Below are positions 45,431 through 52,269 of a stretch of DNA of 64,000 bases, in pieces; position 1 is the first letter of the stretch; the number at the start of each line of letters is the position of its first letter. The position numbers were made by a program, and so were the translations under genes. Below the pieces are notes generated by a model, which saw only the letters and a program-made list of their open reading frames with translations, was not told the DNA's origin and searched no databases. Source of the DNA: Bacilli bacterium (GTDB taxonomy: Bacteria; Bacillota_I; Bacilli_A; RFN20; CAG-826). Location of the stretch: the NCBI GenBank assembly GCA_022653695.1, contig JALCSW010000002.1, positions 62,001 through 126,000 on the forward strand, written 5' to 3'.

Positions 45431-46630
45431 ATGAACAAATACAAACGCGTATTTCTTATCGTCGCCGACTCGGCCGGCATCGGCGAGGAGCCCGACGCCG
45501 CCAAATTCGGCGACGTCGGCACCAACACCTGGGTCCATGCGGCCGCCTCGGTCGGCGGAATCAACGTCCCCGTCATGGAGGGCTTCGGGATCGGCGAACT
45601 CGCCGACATCCCGGGCGTGAAGCCGCTCCATCTCCATCCTCACGCCTACAGCATGCGCTTACGGGAAGCCTCCAACGGCAAGGACACGATGACGGGCCAC
45701 TGGGAGATGATGGGCATACTGACCACCAAACCGTTCCAGACCTTCACGGACACCGGATTCCCCGCGAGCCTCATCGCGGAGCTCGAGAGGGAAACCGGCC
45801 ACCGGATCATCGGCAATTACGCCTCGAGCGGAACCGAGATCCTGAAGGTCCTCGGCGAAGAGCAGATGAAGGAGAACAGCCTCATCGTCTACACTTCCGC
45901 CGATTCGGTTCTCCAAATCGCGGCCCACGAGGGCGTCACGGGCAAAGAGGAACTCTACCGTTGCTGCGAGATCGCCCGCAAGATCTGCATGAAACCCGAA
46001 TACTTCGTCGGGCGCGTCATCGCCCGCCCTTACGTCGGAACCGACAAGGGTAACTTCAAACGCATCGTCGGCGATCGCCGCGACTACGCCGTCGCCCCTT
46101 CGAGCGTGACCGCGATGGACATCCTCAAGGAAAACAAGCTCATGGTGAGCTGCGTTGGCAAAATCAGCGACATCTTCTGCGATGACGGCGTCGTCAAAAC
46201 GGTCCATACCACGAGCAACGAAGACGGCATGGATAAGACGATCGATCAGGTGAGGCGCGACGAATGGGAGGGCCTGTGCTTCGTCAACCTGGTCGAATTC
46301 GACAGCGAGTACGGCCATCGCCGCGACCCCGTGGGGTACGCGCGTTGCCTCGAGGCTTTCGATAAGCGCCTCGCCGAACTAATCAAAGTCATGCGCGAGG
46401 ACGATTTGCTCCTCATCACGGCCGACCACGGCAACGATCCGACCCACACCGGGACGGATCACACCCGGGAGAAAGTGCCTCTTCTCGCCTATTCGCCTTC
46501 GATCACGGAAGGCCGGCTCCTTGACGAGCGGTCGACTTTCGCCGACATCGGCGCGACCATCCTGAAGGATTTCGGGTTGGCCAAGAAGGAACCGATGATC
46601 GGTTCTCCGATCGATGAGCTGTTTCATTAA
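45431..46630 (+). CDS. deoB: Phosphopentomutase
   Basis: A 399-residue alkaline-phosphatase-superfamily enzyme that interconverts ribose 1- and 5-phosphate (and the deoxy forms) for nucleoside salvage. It shows VADSAGIGEEPDAAKFGD with metal-binding Asp, KDTMTGHWEMMG, YTSADSVLQIAAHE, and the C-terminal metal sites ITADHGNDPT and GTDHTREKVPLL. Length is normal. GGAGAG lies seven bases before the ATG. It follows xerD as in Bacillus; the purine nucleoside phosphorylase that usually comes next is absent. Confidence 0.96.
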   Translation: MNKYKRVFLIVADSAGIGEEPDAAKFGDVGTNTWVHAAASVGGINVPVMEGFGIGELADIPGVKPLHLHPHAYSMRLREASNGKDTMTGHWEMMGILTTKPFQTFTDTGFPASLIAELERETGHRIIGNYASSGTEILKVLGEEQMKENSLIVYTSADSVLQIAAHEGVTGKEELYRCCEIARKICMKPEYFVGRVIARPYVGTDKGNFKRIVGDRRDYAVAPSSVTAMDILKENKLMVSCVGKISDIFCDDGVVKTVHTTSNEDGMDKTIDQVRRDEWEGLCFVNLVEFDSEYGHRRDPVGYARCLEAFDKRLAELIKVMREDDLLLITADHGNDPTHTGTDHTREKVPLLAYSPSITEGRLLDERSTFADIGATILKDFGLAKKEPMIGSPIDELFH

Positions 46631-46681
46631 GAAATCGCCATTTCGGTAAAAAAATACTTTTTTGAGCGTTTTGGTTTATCG

Positions 46682-46722
46682 GCGGCGCTAACCTATGTAT
46701 AGTTACGTAGGAAAAGCGCCGC
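46682..46722 (+). promoter_or_regulatory. Large two-stem inverted repeat around the promoter of the NitT/TauT-type operon
   Basis: An outer 8-bp stem (GCGGCGCT, 46682-46689, with AGCGCCGC, 46715-46722) encloses an inner 8-bp stem (CCTATGTA, 46692-46699, with TACGTAGG, 46704-46711, one T-G pair) and a TAGT loop. The inner part contains TATAGT (46698-46703), a possible -10. It may be an operator, a leader structure, or a terminator of deoB read-through, although no T run follows. None of the conserved sequences of the thiamine riboswitch are present. Confidence 0.55.
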
Positions 46723-46748
46723 TTTGCCTTAGGAAAGGGGTAATAAAA

Positions 46749-47723
46749 ATGAACGCTAAAAAATTGATCGTCTTGCCGCTTGCCGTCATGGCTTTGGTTT
46801 CCTGCCAAACCAATTCGTCCGTCGATGCCTATGAAATGAAGTGGGTCACGCCGACCTCGACGCCGGCCTTGGCTTTCTTCGATCAGGGGAACAACGCCAA
46901 CTGGGTCTCCTCCTCGGCCCCAAAGAACGTGGTCGTCCCGGCTTTCGGGACCGCGGCTTACGACGCCATCGTTTTTGACGGGGTCTCGGGGCTCAACGTC
47001 ATTAAGAGCAACCATTATGACTGGAAGCTCGCGGACTGGATCTCCGGCGGCAACTTCTACGTGGTCTCAACCAAGCACACGGCCAAGACCGATTTCGCCG
47101 CGGGGCAGACCGTGACCGGCTTCATCAAGACCGGCAACGCCGCCCGCACGTTCCTGAAGCTCTCCAAGGACAAATGGAATTGGGATTACGAGGACAGCGA
47201 CCTCACCTTCCTTGACGGCGTCGCCGCCGTCCAGGCCGCGATGCTGTCCAACGCGGATTCGCGTGACTACTGGATCGTGGCCGACCCGATCTACACGGCC
47301 GTGAAAGGGGCCCTCGCCGCGAAGGGGGTGACCTTGAACCAAATCTCGGATCTTCAGGCGGACTTCAAGGACGCCTATGGCGTCGAGACCATTCCGGCGG
47401 CCGCCCTGTTCGTGCGGGGCGCGACCTACGAGAGCCATAAGGACGCCGTCGACTCTTTCCTCAGCGACACCCAAAGCCGCGTGGACGTATCCATCGACGA
47501 TCCGGATCAGGTCGTTGAGGCGCTTCACGCCTACGGAAGCGACGACAAGGTTCTCTCACGCTTCGGATTCACGCCTTCCATGGTGACCACCATGCAGGGC
47601 GGCGACGCCAACAAATTCGCGATGCTTAAGAGCGGGGTCATCACCGACGACAAGGCTTTCGCGAACGGCTTCGCCTCGGTTATCCTCGGTTCGACGTTTG
47701 ATGATTCCTATTTCCTCTCGTAA
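46749..47723 (+). CDS. NitT/TauT-type ABC transporter substrate-binding lipoprotein
   Basis: A 324-residue lipoprotein with signal peptide and lipobox LVSC (Cys at about 19). The rest has the two-lobed pattern of SsuA/TauA/ThiY-type binding proteins: KWVTPTSTPALAFFDQ, AAYDAIVFDGVSGLNVI, and DYWIVADPIYTAVKGALAAKG in the second lobe. Such proteins carry sulfonates, nitrate or thiamine precursors; the ligand cannot be read here. ATG 46749 follows GAAAGGGG and starts the signal peptide. A permease follows after 38 bases. No ATPase is present, so the system is incomplete in this window. Confidence 0.8.
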   Translation: MNAKKLIVLPLAVMALVSCQTNSSVDAYEMKWVTPTSTPALAFFDQGNNANWVSSSAPKNVVVPAFGTAAYDAIVFDGVSGLNVIKSNHYDWKLADWISGGNFYVVSTKHTAKTDFAAGQTVTGFIKTGNAARTFLKLSKDKWNWDYEDSDLTFLDGVAAVQAAMLSNADSRDYWIVADPIYTAVKGALAAKGVTLNQISDLQADFKDAYGVETIPAAALFVRGATYESHKDAVDSFLSDTQSRVDVSIDDPDQVVEALHAYGSDDKVLSRFGFTPSMVTTMQGGDANKFAMLKSGVITDDKAFANGFASVILGSTFDDSYFLS

Positions 47724-47761
47724 AATAAAGGGGCGTTAAGGAAGCCCGCTCAATCACAAAG

Positions 47762-48568
47762 ATGAAAAAGAAACGAACTTGGCACCTCAAATACGTCTTC
47801 GGAGCGGCCGGGTTCGTTTTCCTTTTCCTTCTTTGGTGGCTCATCTCCTATCTGATGCGCCTCGGCGGCAATTTCCTGCTCCCGTATCCGCTTCCGACTT
47901 TGGAACGGATGGCCGACGATCTCTTCGGAGGTGGGGCCTATCTGACCTATCCGGCGATCGGCTGGACGCTGCTTCGCATCGTCATCGGCTTTGTCGCGTC
48001 CTTCCTTCTGGGGGGGCTTTTCGGCACCATCGCCGGGCTCCATAGGCGCTTCGGGGATTTCATGGGTCCCTTCGTCGTTTTCTCGCGGGCCGTGCCGACG
48101 GCCGCGGTGGTCATCATTCTGGTCGCCATCTTCACCGGCTACCGGGGGATGAACACTTTCACGCCGTGCTTCCTTGTCTTCCTGGTCGCCTTTCCGCTCA
48201 TCTACGAAGCCTTCCGGAAAGGCATCGCGAGCGAGGCCAAGGAAACCAGGGACGCCCTGCGGATCGAATGCGGCGACAAATCGATCAAAGCCGTCTTCGC
48301 CGTCTTGCTGCCCGACGCGTGGAATTACATCGCCCTCGGGCTGGCCCAAAGCCTTGGCCTCTCGGTCAAGGTGTCCATCATGAGCGAGATCCTGGTCAAC
48401 AGCTCTGAGGCCCGGGGCGGGCTCGGCGGGCTCATCCAAAACGCGTACATCTACGGTTTCGACATGACGGCGGTCGTCGCGTATTCGCTCATCGCGGTTT
48501 TGCTTTCGCTCATGATGGATATCCCTCTCTCGATCCTTCGAAGAAGCGTGAAAAAGAAAATCGGATAA
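47762..48568 (+). CDS. NitT/TauT-type ABC transporter permease
   Basis: A 268-residue permease of the SsuC/TauC/ThiX type with about six membrane segments, starting YVFGAAGFVFLFLLWWLISYL. The cytoplasmic loop with EAKETRDALRIECGDKSIKAVFAVLLPDAWNYIALGL is the EAA-type ATPase contact. It works with the lipoprotein 38 bases upstream. The third component, an SsuB/TauB-type ATPase, is normally next to these genes but is missing; one encoded elsewhere may serve. The gene ends at an AT-rich convergent gap with no clear terminator on this strand. Confidence 0.88.
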   Translation: MKKKRTWHLKYVFGAAGFVFLFLLWWLISYLMRLGGNFLLPYPLPTLERMADDLFGGGAYLTYPAIGWTLLRIVIGFVASFLLGGLFGTIAGLHRRFGDFMGPFVVFSRAVPTAAVVIILVAIFTGYRGMNTFTPCFLVFLVAFPLIYEAFRKGIASEAKETRDALRIECGDKSIKAVFAVLLPDAWNYIALGLAQSLGLSVKVSIMSEILVNSSEARGGLGGLIQNAYIYGFDMTAVVAYSLIAVLLSLMMDIPLSILRRSVKKKIG

Positions 48569-48661
48569 AAGACGCTTCCTCCATAAGAGCCCCAAATGCC
48601 GTTAATGGTTCATTAGTAGTTAATTAGTATAATGTTCAAAACGTGGAAAAGGGCCGATTTC

Positions 48662-48670
48662 TGTGGATAA
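48662..48670 (-). promoter_or_regulatory. Perfect DnaA box
   Basis: TGTGGATAA on the plus strand is the complement of the consensus TTATCCACA. It is a single site in the AT-rich convergent gap; no further consensus boxes were seen nearby and no dnaA or dnaN gene is adjacent, so an origin is not claimed. It may titrate DnaA or be fortuitous. Confidence 0.5.
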
Positions 48671-48788
48671 CCGCAATCATCTTTTGACAAAAGCGAATGT
48701 TAAAAGCCCACCATATAGGCATATTTTAGCATATTAGTTAACATAATAGATATTATGCGTAGTTATTGCATAATTGATGAAGACATAA

Positions 48789-48812
48789 GAAAAAGACCAA
48801 TCTAAGGTGGCC
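48789..48812 (-). terminator. Probable terminator of the reverse-strand yqe operon
   Basis: On the reverse strand GGCCA and TGGTC form a 5-bp stem with one G-T pair around CCTTAGAT, followed by TTTTTC. It lies about 20 bases after the rsfS stop. Confidence 0.55.
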
Positions 48813-48832
48813 TTCCCACTAACGAAATACGC

Positions 48833-49168
48833 CTACTTCTTCTTTGAGCTGTGGGTCAAAAGACCATCAAGATCGATCTCTTTCCGCTTCTCTTCCGTGA
48901 AGACATGAACGACCACCGCCCCCGCGTCAACGACGATCCATTCGGATTCGGGGGTGCCTTCCTGTTGACGGACCCTCACCCCCGCCTTCGCGAATCCTTC
49001 CTCAACGGAATTCGCCAAAGCCCCAAGCATGCGGATGTTGTTCGCGCTCGCGATGACAAGATAATCGGCGAAAGGCGTGTTTTGCCTCACGTCCACCACC
49101 GCGATGTTCTCCCCCTTGTGATCGCTGAGGGCCTTCTTGGCCAACGTAACTTCTTTTGGGTATCTCAT
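48833..49168 (-). CDS. rsfS: Ribosomal silencing factor RsfS
   Basis: A 111-residue RsfS/DUF143 protein that binds L14 on the 50S subunit and blocks joining of subunits under poor nutrition. The family pattern is visible: DVRQNTPFADYLVIASANN, QQEGTPESEWIVVDAGAVVVHVFTEEKR, ending in LDGLL. AGGAGG precedes the ATG, which overlaps the nadD-yqeK stop (ATGA). It is the last gene of the yqeG-yqeH-yhbY-nadD/yqeK-rsfS operon. Confidence 0.93.
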   Translation of the reverse strand: MRYPKEVTLAKKALSDHKGENIAVVDVRQNTPFADYLVIASANNIRMLGALANSVEEGFAKAGVRVRQQEGTPESEWIVVDAGAVVVHVFTEEKRKEIDLDGLLTHSSKKK

Positions 49169-50271
49169 TTTTTGCCTCCTAGGTACATATCAAAGCACTC
49201 TTTCGATAAAGGGATGTCCATGTCGTAACCTTTCTCCATCAGGAATTTGCGGTTTTCGGAAAGCACGGTCAGAAACCCCATGTAATAGTCTTTTAAGCAT
49301 TCATGGATCATCTTTGAGGAATCATAGCCTCGCGTCGGCTCGATTTTGTCGGCGCTGTAGATGATTTTGCCTAGCGGCGGCATATGGGCTTTGCCGGTGC
49401 AATGGAACTCGATCGCGTCTAAAGCCGCCTGATCGGCGATGCCAAAGTCCTTTTCCGCCAAGTAACGGCCGGTGAACTGGTGCAAAGCCCATGCCGGGTA
49501 ATCGGCGTAAGCGCTTGGGAAGTTGTCCCTCACGATCTTTCTGGCCTCCTCTTCGGGGAGGCTCTTCCCAAGATCGTGGAGGAGTCCGGCGACGTAGGCC
49601 TTGTCAGCGCTGGCGATCCCATTCCTCTCGGCGATGGCGAACCCGAGGCGAGCCACCGAGACCGAGTGGATGAGCCGTTCCTTGGAAAGGCGCGGAATCA
49701 CTTTTTTCATGAAATAAAGCCCATGGGACTCGATGTAGCCGAGAACCTTCGCCGGGATGTCGAGGGATCTGAGTTCCCGGACCGAGGAAGAGGAAACCGA
49801 TCCCGCCTTGTCGTAATCGATCGCCCGCATATGGAAAGCGGCGACCGTTTCTTCATCCACGGGGACCCCGTCGCGCCTAATATAGCAAACGTCGCTCTCG
49901 CGCGACAGCGCCTTGGCCTCGCGCCAGCGCGGAAAAGCGTTGACCTGATCGGCCCCGATAAGAAGATAGAGGCGCTTTTTGGGGTTCTTCCGTTGCAGAT
50001 AGCGGACCGTGTCGATGGAATAATTCTCCTCGGCGTCTCCGTCGAGCTCGACCGTGTCGATGTAAAAGGCGCCGCTTCCGGACGAGGCGAGGGCGATCTT
50101 GAGCATGGCGAGCCTATCGGCGGCGCTGGCCTCGGTCGTTTTCCACCGCGGTTTCCTCGCCGGGACGAAAACGACGTCCGCGTTGAGGGCGAAGGAAGCG
50201 GCTTGGGCGATCCGCAAATGCCCGTTATGGATTGGGTCGAAGGACCCTCCGAAGACAATGAGACGTTCCAT
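49165..50271 (-). CDS. nadD: Fused nicotinate-nucleotide adenylyltransferase and HD-domain phosphohydrolase (NadD-YqeK)
   Basis: A 368-residue fusion. Residues 1 to about 190 are NadD, with GGSFDPIHNGHL (HxGH nucleotide site) and SSSSVREL (the ISSTxIR position); it adenylates nicotinate mononucleotide in NAD synthesis. Residues from about 195 are a YqeK-type HD domain (HSVSVARLGFAIAE, LLHDLGKSLP with His232-Asp233, WALHQFTGRYLAE). YqeK is known as a symmetrical Ap4A hydrolase. In Bacillus these are two genes (yqeJ, yqeK); the fusion is typical of Mollicutes. ATG 50271 lies one base after the yhbY stop; the longer in-frame reading overlaps yhbY and is rejected. Confidence 0.93.
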   Translation of the reverse strand: MERLIVFGGSFDPIHNGHLRIAQAASFALNADVVFVPARKPRWKTTEASAADRLAMLKIALASSGSGAFYIDTVELDGDAEENYSIDTVRYLQRKNPKKRLYLLIGADQVNAFPRWREAKALSRESDVCYIRRDGVPVDEETVAAFHMRAIDYDKAGSVSSSSVRELRSLDIPAKVLGYIESHGLYFMKKVIPRLSKERLIHSVSVARLGFAIAERNGIASADKAYVAGLLHDLGKSLPEEEARKIVRDNFPSAYADYPAWALHQFTGRYLAEKDFGIADQAALDAIEFHCTGKAHMPPLGKIIYSADKIEPTRGYDSSKMIHECLKDYYMGFLTVLSENRKFLMEKGYDMDIPLSKECFDMYLGGKK

Positions 50272-50272
50272 G

Positions 50273-50560
50273 TTAGAGGACGATCGACGGGTTTTCCTTC
50301 CGTGGCTTATAAAGAATCGCGACGCGGCCGATGACGGCGACCAGTTCGGAGGCGGACTTGCGGGCAATTTCGCCCGCCAGTTCGTTTTTGTTCGCGGCGA
50401 CCGAGGCCAAAACGCGAACTTTGACGAGTTCGTGGGCCTTCAAGGCCTTGTCAAGAGCCTCGACAAGGCGATCGTCGATCGGCCCTTTGCCGAGCGAGAG
50501 CGATGGCTTGAGCGGATTGGCGAGTCTTTTAAGAAGGGCTTTGGATTTAGGGCTCAGCAT
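50273..50560 (-). CDS. yhbY: YhbY-family RNA-binding protein (CRM domain)
   Basis: A 95-residue protein with one CRM domain: LSPKSKALLKRLANPLKPSLSLGKGPIDD, ALKAHELVKVRVLA, ELVAVIGRVAILYKP. The GxxG-type turn is near KPSLSLGKG. YhbY (YqeI in Bacillus) associates with pre-50S particles. It lies between yqeH and nadD with one-base gaps on each side, so translation of the three is tightly coupled. In Bacillus aroD precedes it; that gene is absent here. Confidence 0.92.
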   Translation of the reverse strand: MLSPKSKALLKRLANPLKPSLSLGKGPIDDRLVEALDKALKAHELVKVRVLASVAANKNELAGEIARKSASELVAVIGRVAILYKPRKENPSIVL

Positions 50561-50561
50561 G

Positions 50562-51716
50562 TCATTTCACCTTGCATCGGGAGCCGTAAACGCTCACGCC
50601 TTTGGGAACGTAGACGCGGAAAGTCTCCTTCGCCCCTTTGAAATTGATCCAGCCGAGTCCGGCGATGCCAAGGTCGCGGCTTCCCTCCTCCTCCACTTTG
50701 AAATCGAAGACATCGAAATCCCTTTGATCGCGGATAAGATGGGTCGTCGGGGCGAGGCCGCCTTTCTCGAGGCGCTTTCGAAAGGACTCGGCGATATCCC
50801 CGGGGGCGGCGATTTTCCGCAGCGAGACGCCGTCTCCGAAATAAGCTCTGATTCCGACTTCGCCGTCTTTGGCAAGCCCCGGATCGATGAGTTCGATGTG
50901 GGCGAGGCCGCCGATAAAGAGGGCGCCGCCCTTTCTCATCGCGAACTTCCGCTCCTTGAGCGGCGTCGTCGGGATGATTCGGCGGGCGCATTCGGGCTCC
51001 ACCACGCCCACGACCGTGTTCTTGATCGAAGTCCCGGGAGTGTCGTAAAGAAAGGAAGAGTTGTCAAGCGGGATCTGCATAAGACGAAGGCTGGTTCCCG
51101 GATAGGCGCTGGTCGTGATGTTATGGTTGCTCGCGTTCGAGTAGTTCCTTAGGAAAGCCGTGAAGAAAAGCGATTTGCCGCTGCCGTTGGGCCCGATGAT
51201 GTAAACGTCATGGCCCTTCCGTTCGCTTTCGATCCGGTGGGCGATGCCCTGGATGTTGGCCAAGGTCGTCAGGGAAACCGTGATGACCTGATTTTTCTCG
51301 ACGGGCATCGAAGCGACCCGGAAACGATGGGCCACATACTCCTCGATGTCGCCGTCTTTGGCTTTTTTCGGCATGAGGTCGCGCTTGTTGGCCAAAACCA
51401 GAATCCGCAGGCCTTTGATGCGATCGGCGATCGCGCGGGCGAAGGAGGATTCGAAGAATATGGCGTCGACCACGTAGACGATAAGGGCGTCCGAGGCCGC
51501 CGCGTCGTCAAGCATGAGCAGGAAATCGGAACTGACCTCCGGTTCGGGGGGAGCGAGGTTGAAATGGGCCTCGCTGTAGCAACGGGAACAAAAAAGCACT
51601 TCCGAAAGAGGGTGGGTGAGAAGCGCGGGGTCGATGTAGCCTTCCTTGTCCTTGTCTTTGCCTTGAAGAACCGCCCCGCAGTTATAGCAACGGCGCACGA
51701 CATTCACTTTGCTCAT
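50562..51716 (-). CDS. yqeH: Ribosome biogenesis GTPase YqeH
   Basis: A 384-residue circularly permuted GTPase needed for 30S assembly. An N-terminal zinc finger (CYNCGAVLQG and CSRCYSEAHF) is followed by G4 (VLANKRDLMPKK), then G1 (IGPNGSGKSLFFTAF) and G3 (YDTPGTSIKN), the permuted order G4-G5-G1-G2-G3. G1 reads more like an ABC Walker motif than the usual NVGKS. A C-terminal domain follows. ATG 51716 has GGAGGG upstream and overlaps the yqeG stop by four bases; a reading from 51731 lacks support. Confidence 0.95.
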   Translation of the reverse strand: MSKVNVVRRCYNCGAVLQGKDKDKEGYIDPALLTHPLSEVLFCSRCYSEAHFNLAPPEPEVSSDFLLMLDDAAASDALIVYVVDAIFFESSFARAIADRIKGLRILVLANKRDLMPKKAKDGDIEEYVAHRFRVASMPVEKNQVITVSLTTLANIQGIAHRIESERKGHDVYIIGPNGSGKSLFFTAFLRNYSNASNHNITTSAYPGTSLRLMQIPLDNSSFLYDTPGTSIKNTVVGVVEPECARRIIPTTPLKERKFAMRKGGALFIGGLAHIELIDPGLAKDGEVGIRAYFGDGVSLRKIAAPGDIAESFRKRLEKGGLAPTTHLIRDQRDFDVFDFKVEEEGSRDLGIAGLGWINFKGAKETFRVYVPKGVSVYGSRCKVK

Positions 51717-52237
51717 GATATTTCCCTCCAATCAGGGGATAGATGCCCTTGCTCGATCTTTTCGCGGATCGGTTTCTCAAGGTGGCGATTAAACCAACTC
51801 ACCCACGAATCGCGATCCGTCAAAGGCTCAGTCAGGATAATGCGAACGCCCGCCCCAACGGAGCATTTGACGTCGGTCATGACCTGATCGCCGACCATCA
51901 TGACCTCCGAAGGCTTGAGTCCCCTCCGTTTGAGAAACCGCCTTAAACGATGGGGGAAGGGCTTTAGGAGCCGGCTCAGACAGGGAACGCCCAGCAACTC
52001 CGCGTAACGGGTCACCCGCCTCGAGGTGTTATTCGAGCCGATATAAAGCTCGATTCCGGCTTCGTCGAGCCTTTTCTTGTAGGAGAAAGCCCTTGGTCCC
52101 GGTTCGCGAACGTCGTAGGCGTCGAGGGTATTGTCGAGGTCGCTTATGAGGACCTTTATTCCCAGTTTCGCGTAGAATGAGGGATCCACCTCATAGATCG
52201 ACGAGGCGGTCGCGAAAGGGATAAGTTTCCTGTTCAT
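51713..52237 (-). CDS. yqeG: YqeG family HAD-IIIA phosphatase
   Basis: A 174-residue HAD-superfamily phosphatase. It shows VLISDLDNTLDAYD (catalytic DxD), IGSNNTSRRVTRYAELLG (motif II Ser/Asn), and the C-terminal motif MVGDQVMTDVKCSVGAGVRIILTEPL with its metal-binding Asp. The YqeG substrate is not firmly known. It is the first gene of the yqe operon. A TAAACT box ends six bases before its ATG, so the operon message may be leaderless. Confidence 0.93.
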   Translation of the reverse strand: MNRKLIPFATASSIYEVDPSFYAKLGIKVLISDLDNTLDAYDVREPGPRAFSYKKRLDEAGIELYIGSNNTSRRVTRYAELLGVPCLSRLLKPFPHRLRRFLKRRGLKPSEVMMVGDQVMTDVKCSVGAGVRIILTEPLTDRDSWVSWFNRHLEKPIREKIEQGHLSPDWREIS

Positions 52238-52243
52238 GCATCT

Positions 52244-52249
52244 AGTTTA
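52244..52249 (-). promoter_or_regulatory. Possible -10 box of the yqe operon, leaderless type
   Basis: TAAACT on the reverse strand ends six bases before the ATG at 52237, and no ribosome-binding site is present. The hexamer is weaker than the others and no -35 is seen. Confidence 0.4.
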
Positions 52250-52269
52250 GCGCGCGCAGGTAGGCGAGG

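Larger units (their letters stand above)
48569..48832. other. AT-rich convergent intergenic region with repeats
   Basis: This 264-base gap lies between converging genes and is much richer in A/T than its surroundings. It holds ATTAGTAGTT (48612-48621), TATAAT (48628-48633), a DnaA box, a perfect TTGACA (48684-48689) inside a CTTTT/AAAAG hairpin, the direct repeat GCATATT (48719 and 48729), and inverted arms ATTATGC/GCATAAT (48752-48774). No gene is convincing. It could hold a small RNA or a DnaA-binding region. Confidence 0.5.

Noticed and set aside
46682-46748. Thiamine (TPP) riboswitch ahead of the NitT/TauT-type genes
   Set aside because: The conserved CUGAGA and ACC-GAU core elements are absent; the region is a simple two-stem inverted repeat.
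48662-48670. Replication origin
   Set aside because: Only one consensus DnaA box was found and there is no dnaA, dnaN or gidA next to it; genes converge on the site, which is unlike a typical origin.
48755-48805. A 16-codon ORF (MRSYCIIDEDIRKRPI) with CATAAT seven bases upstream, like the leaderless genes
   Set aside because: It is too short to judge and lies in AT-rich repeats where such boxes arise by chance. It is worth a glance only if transcripts are found.
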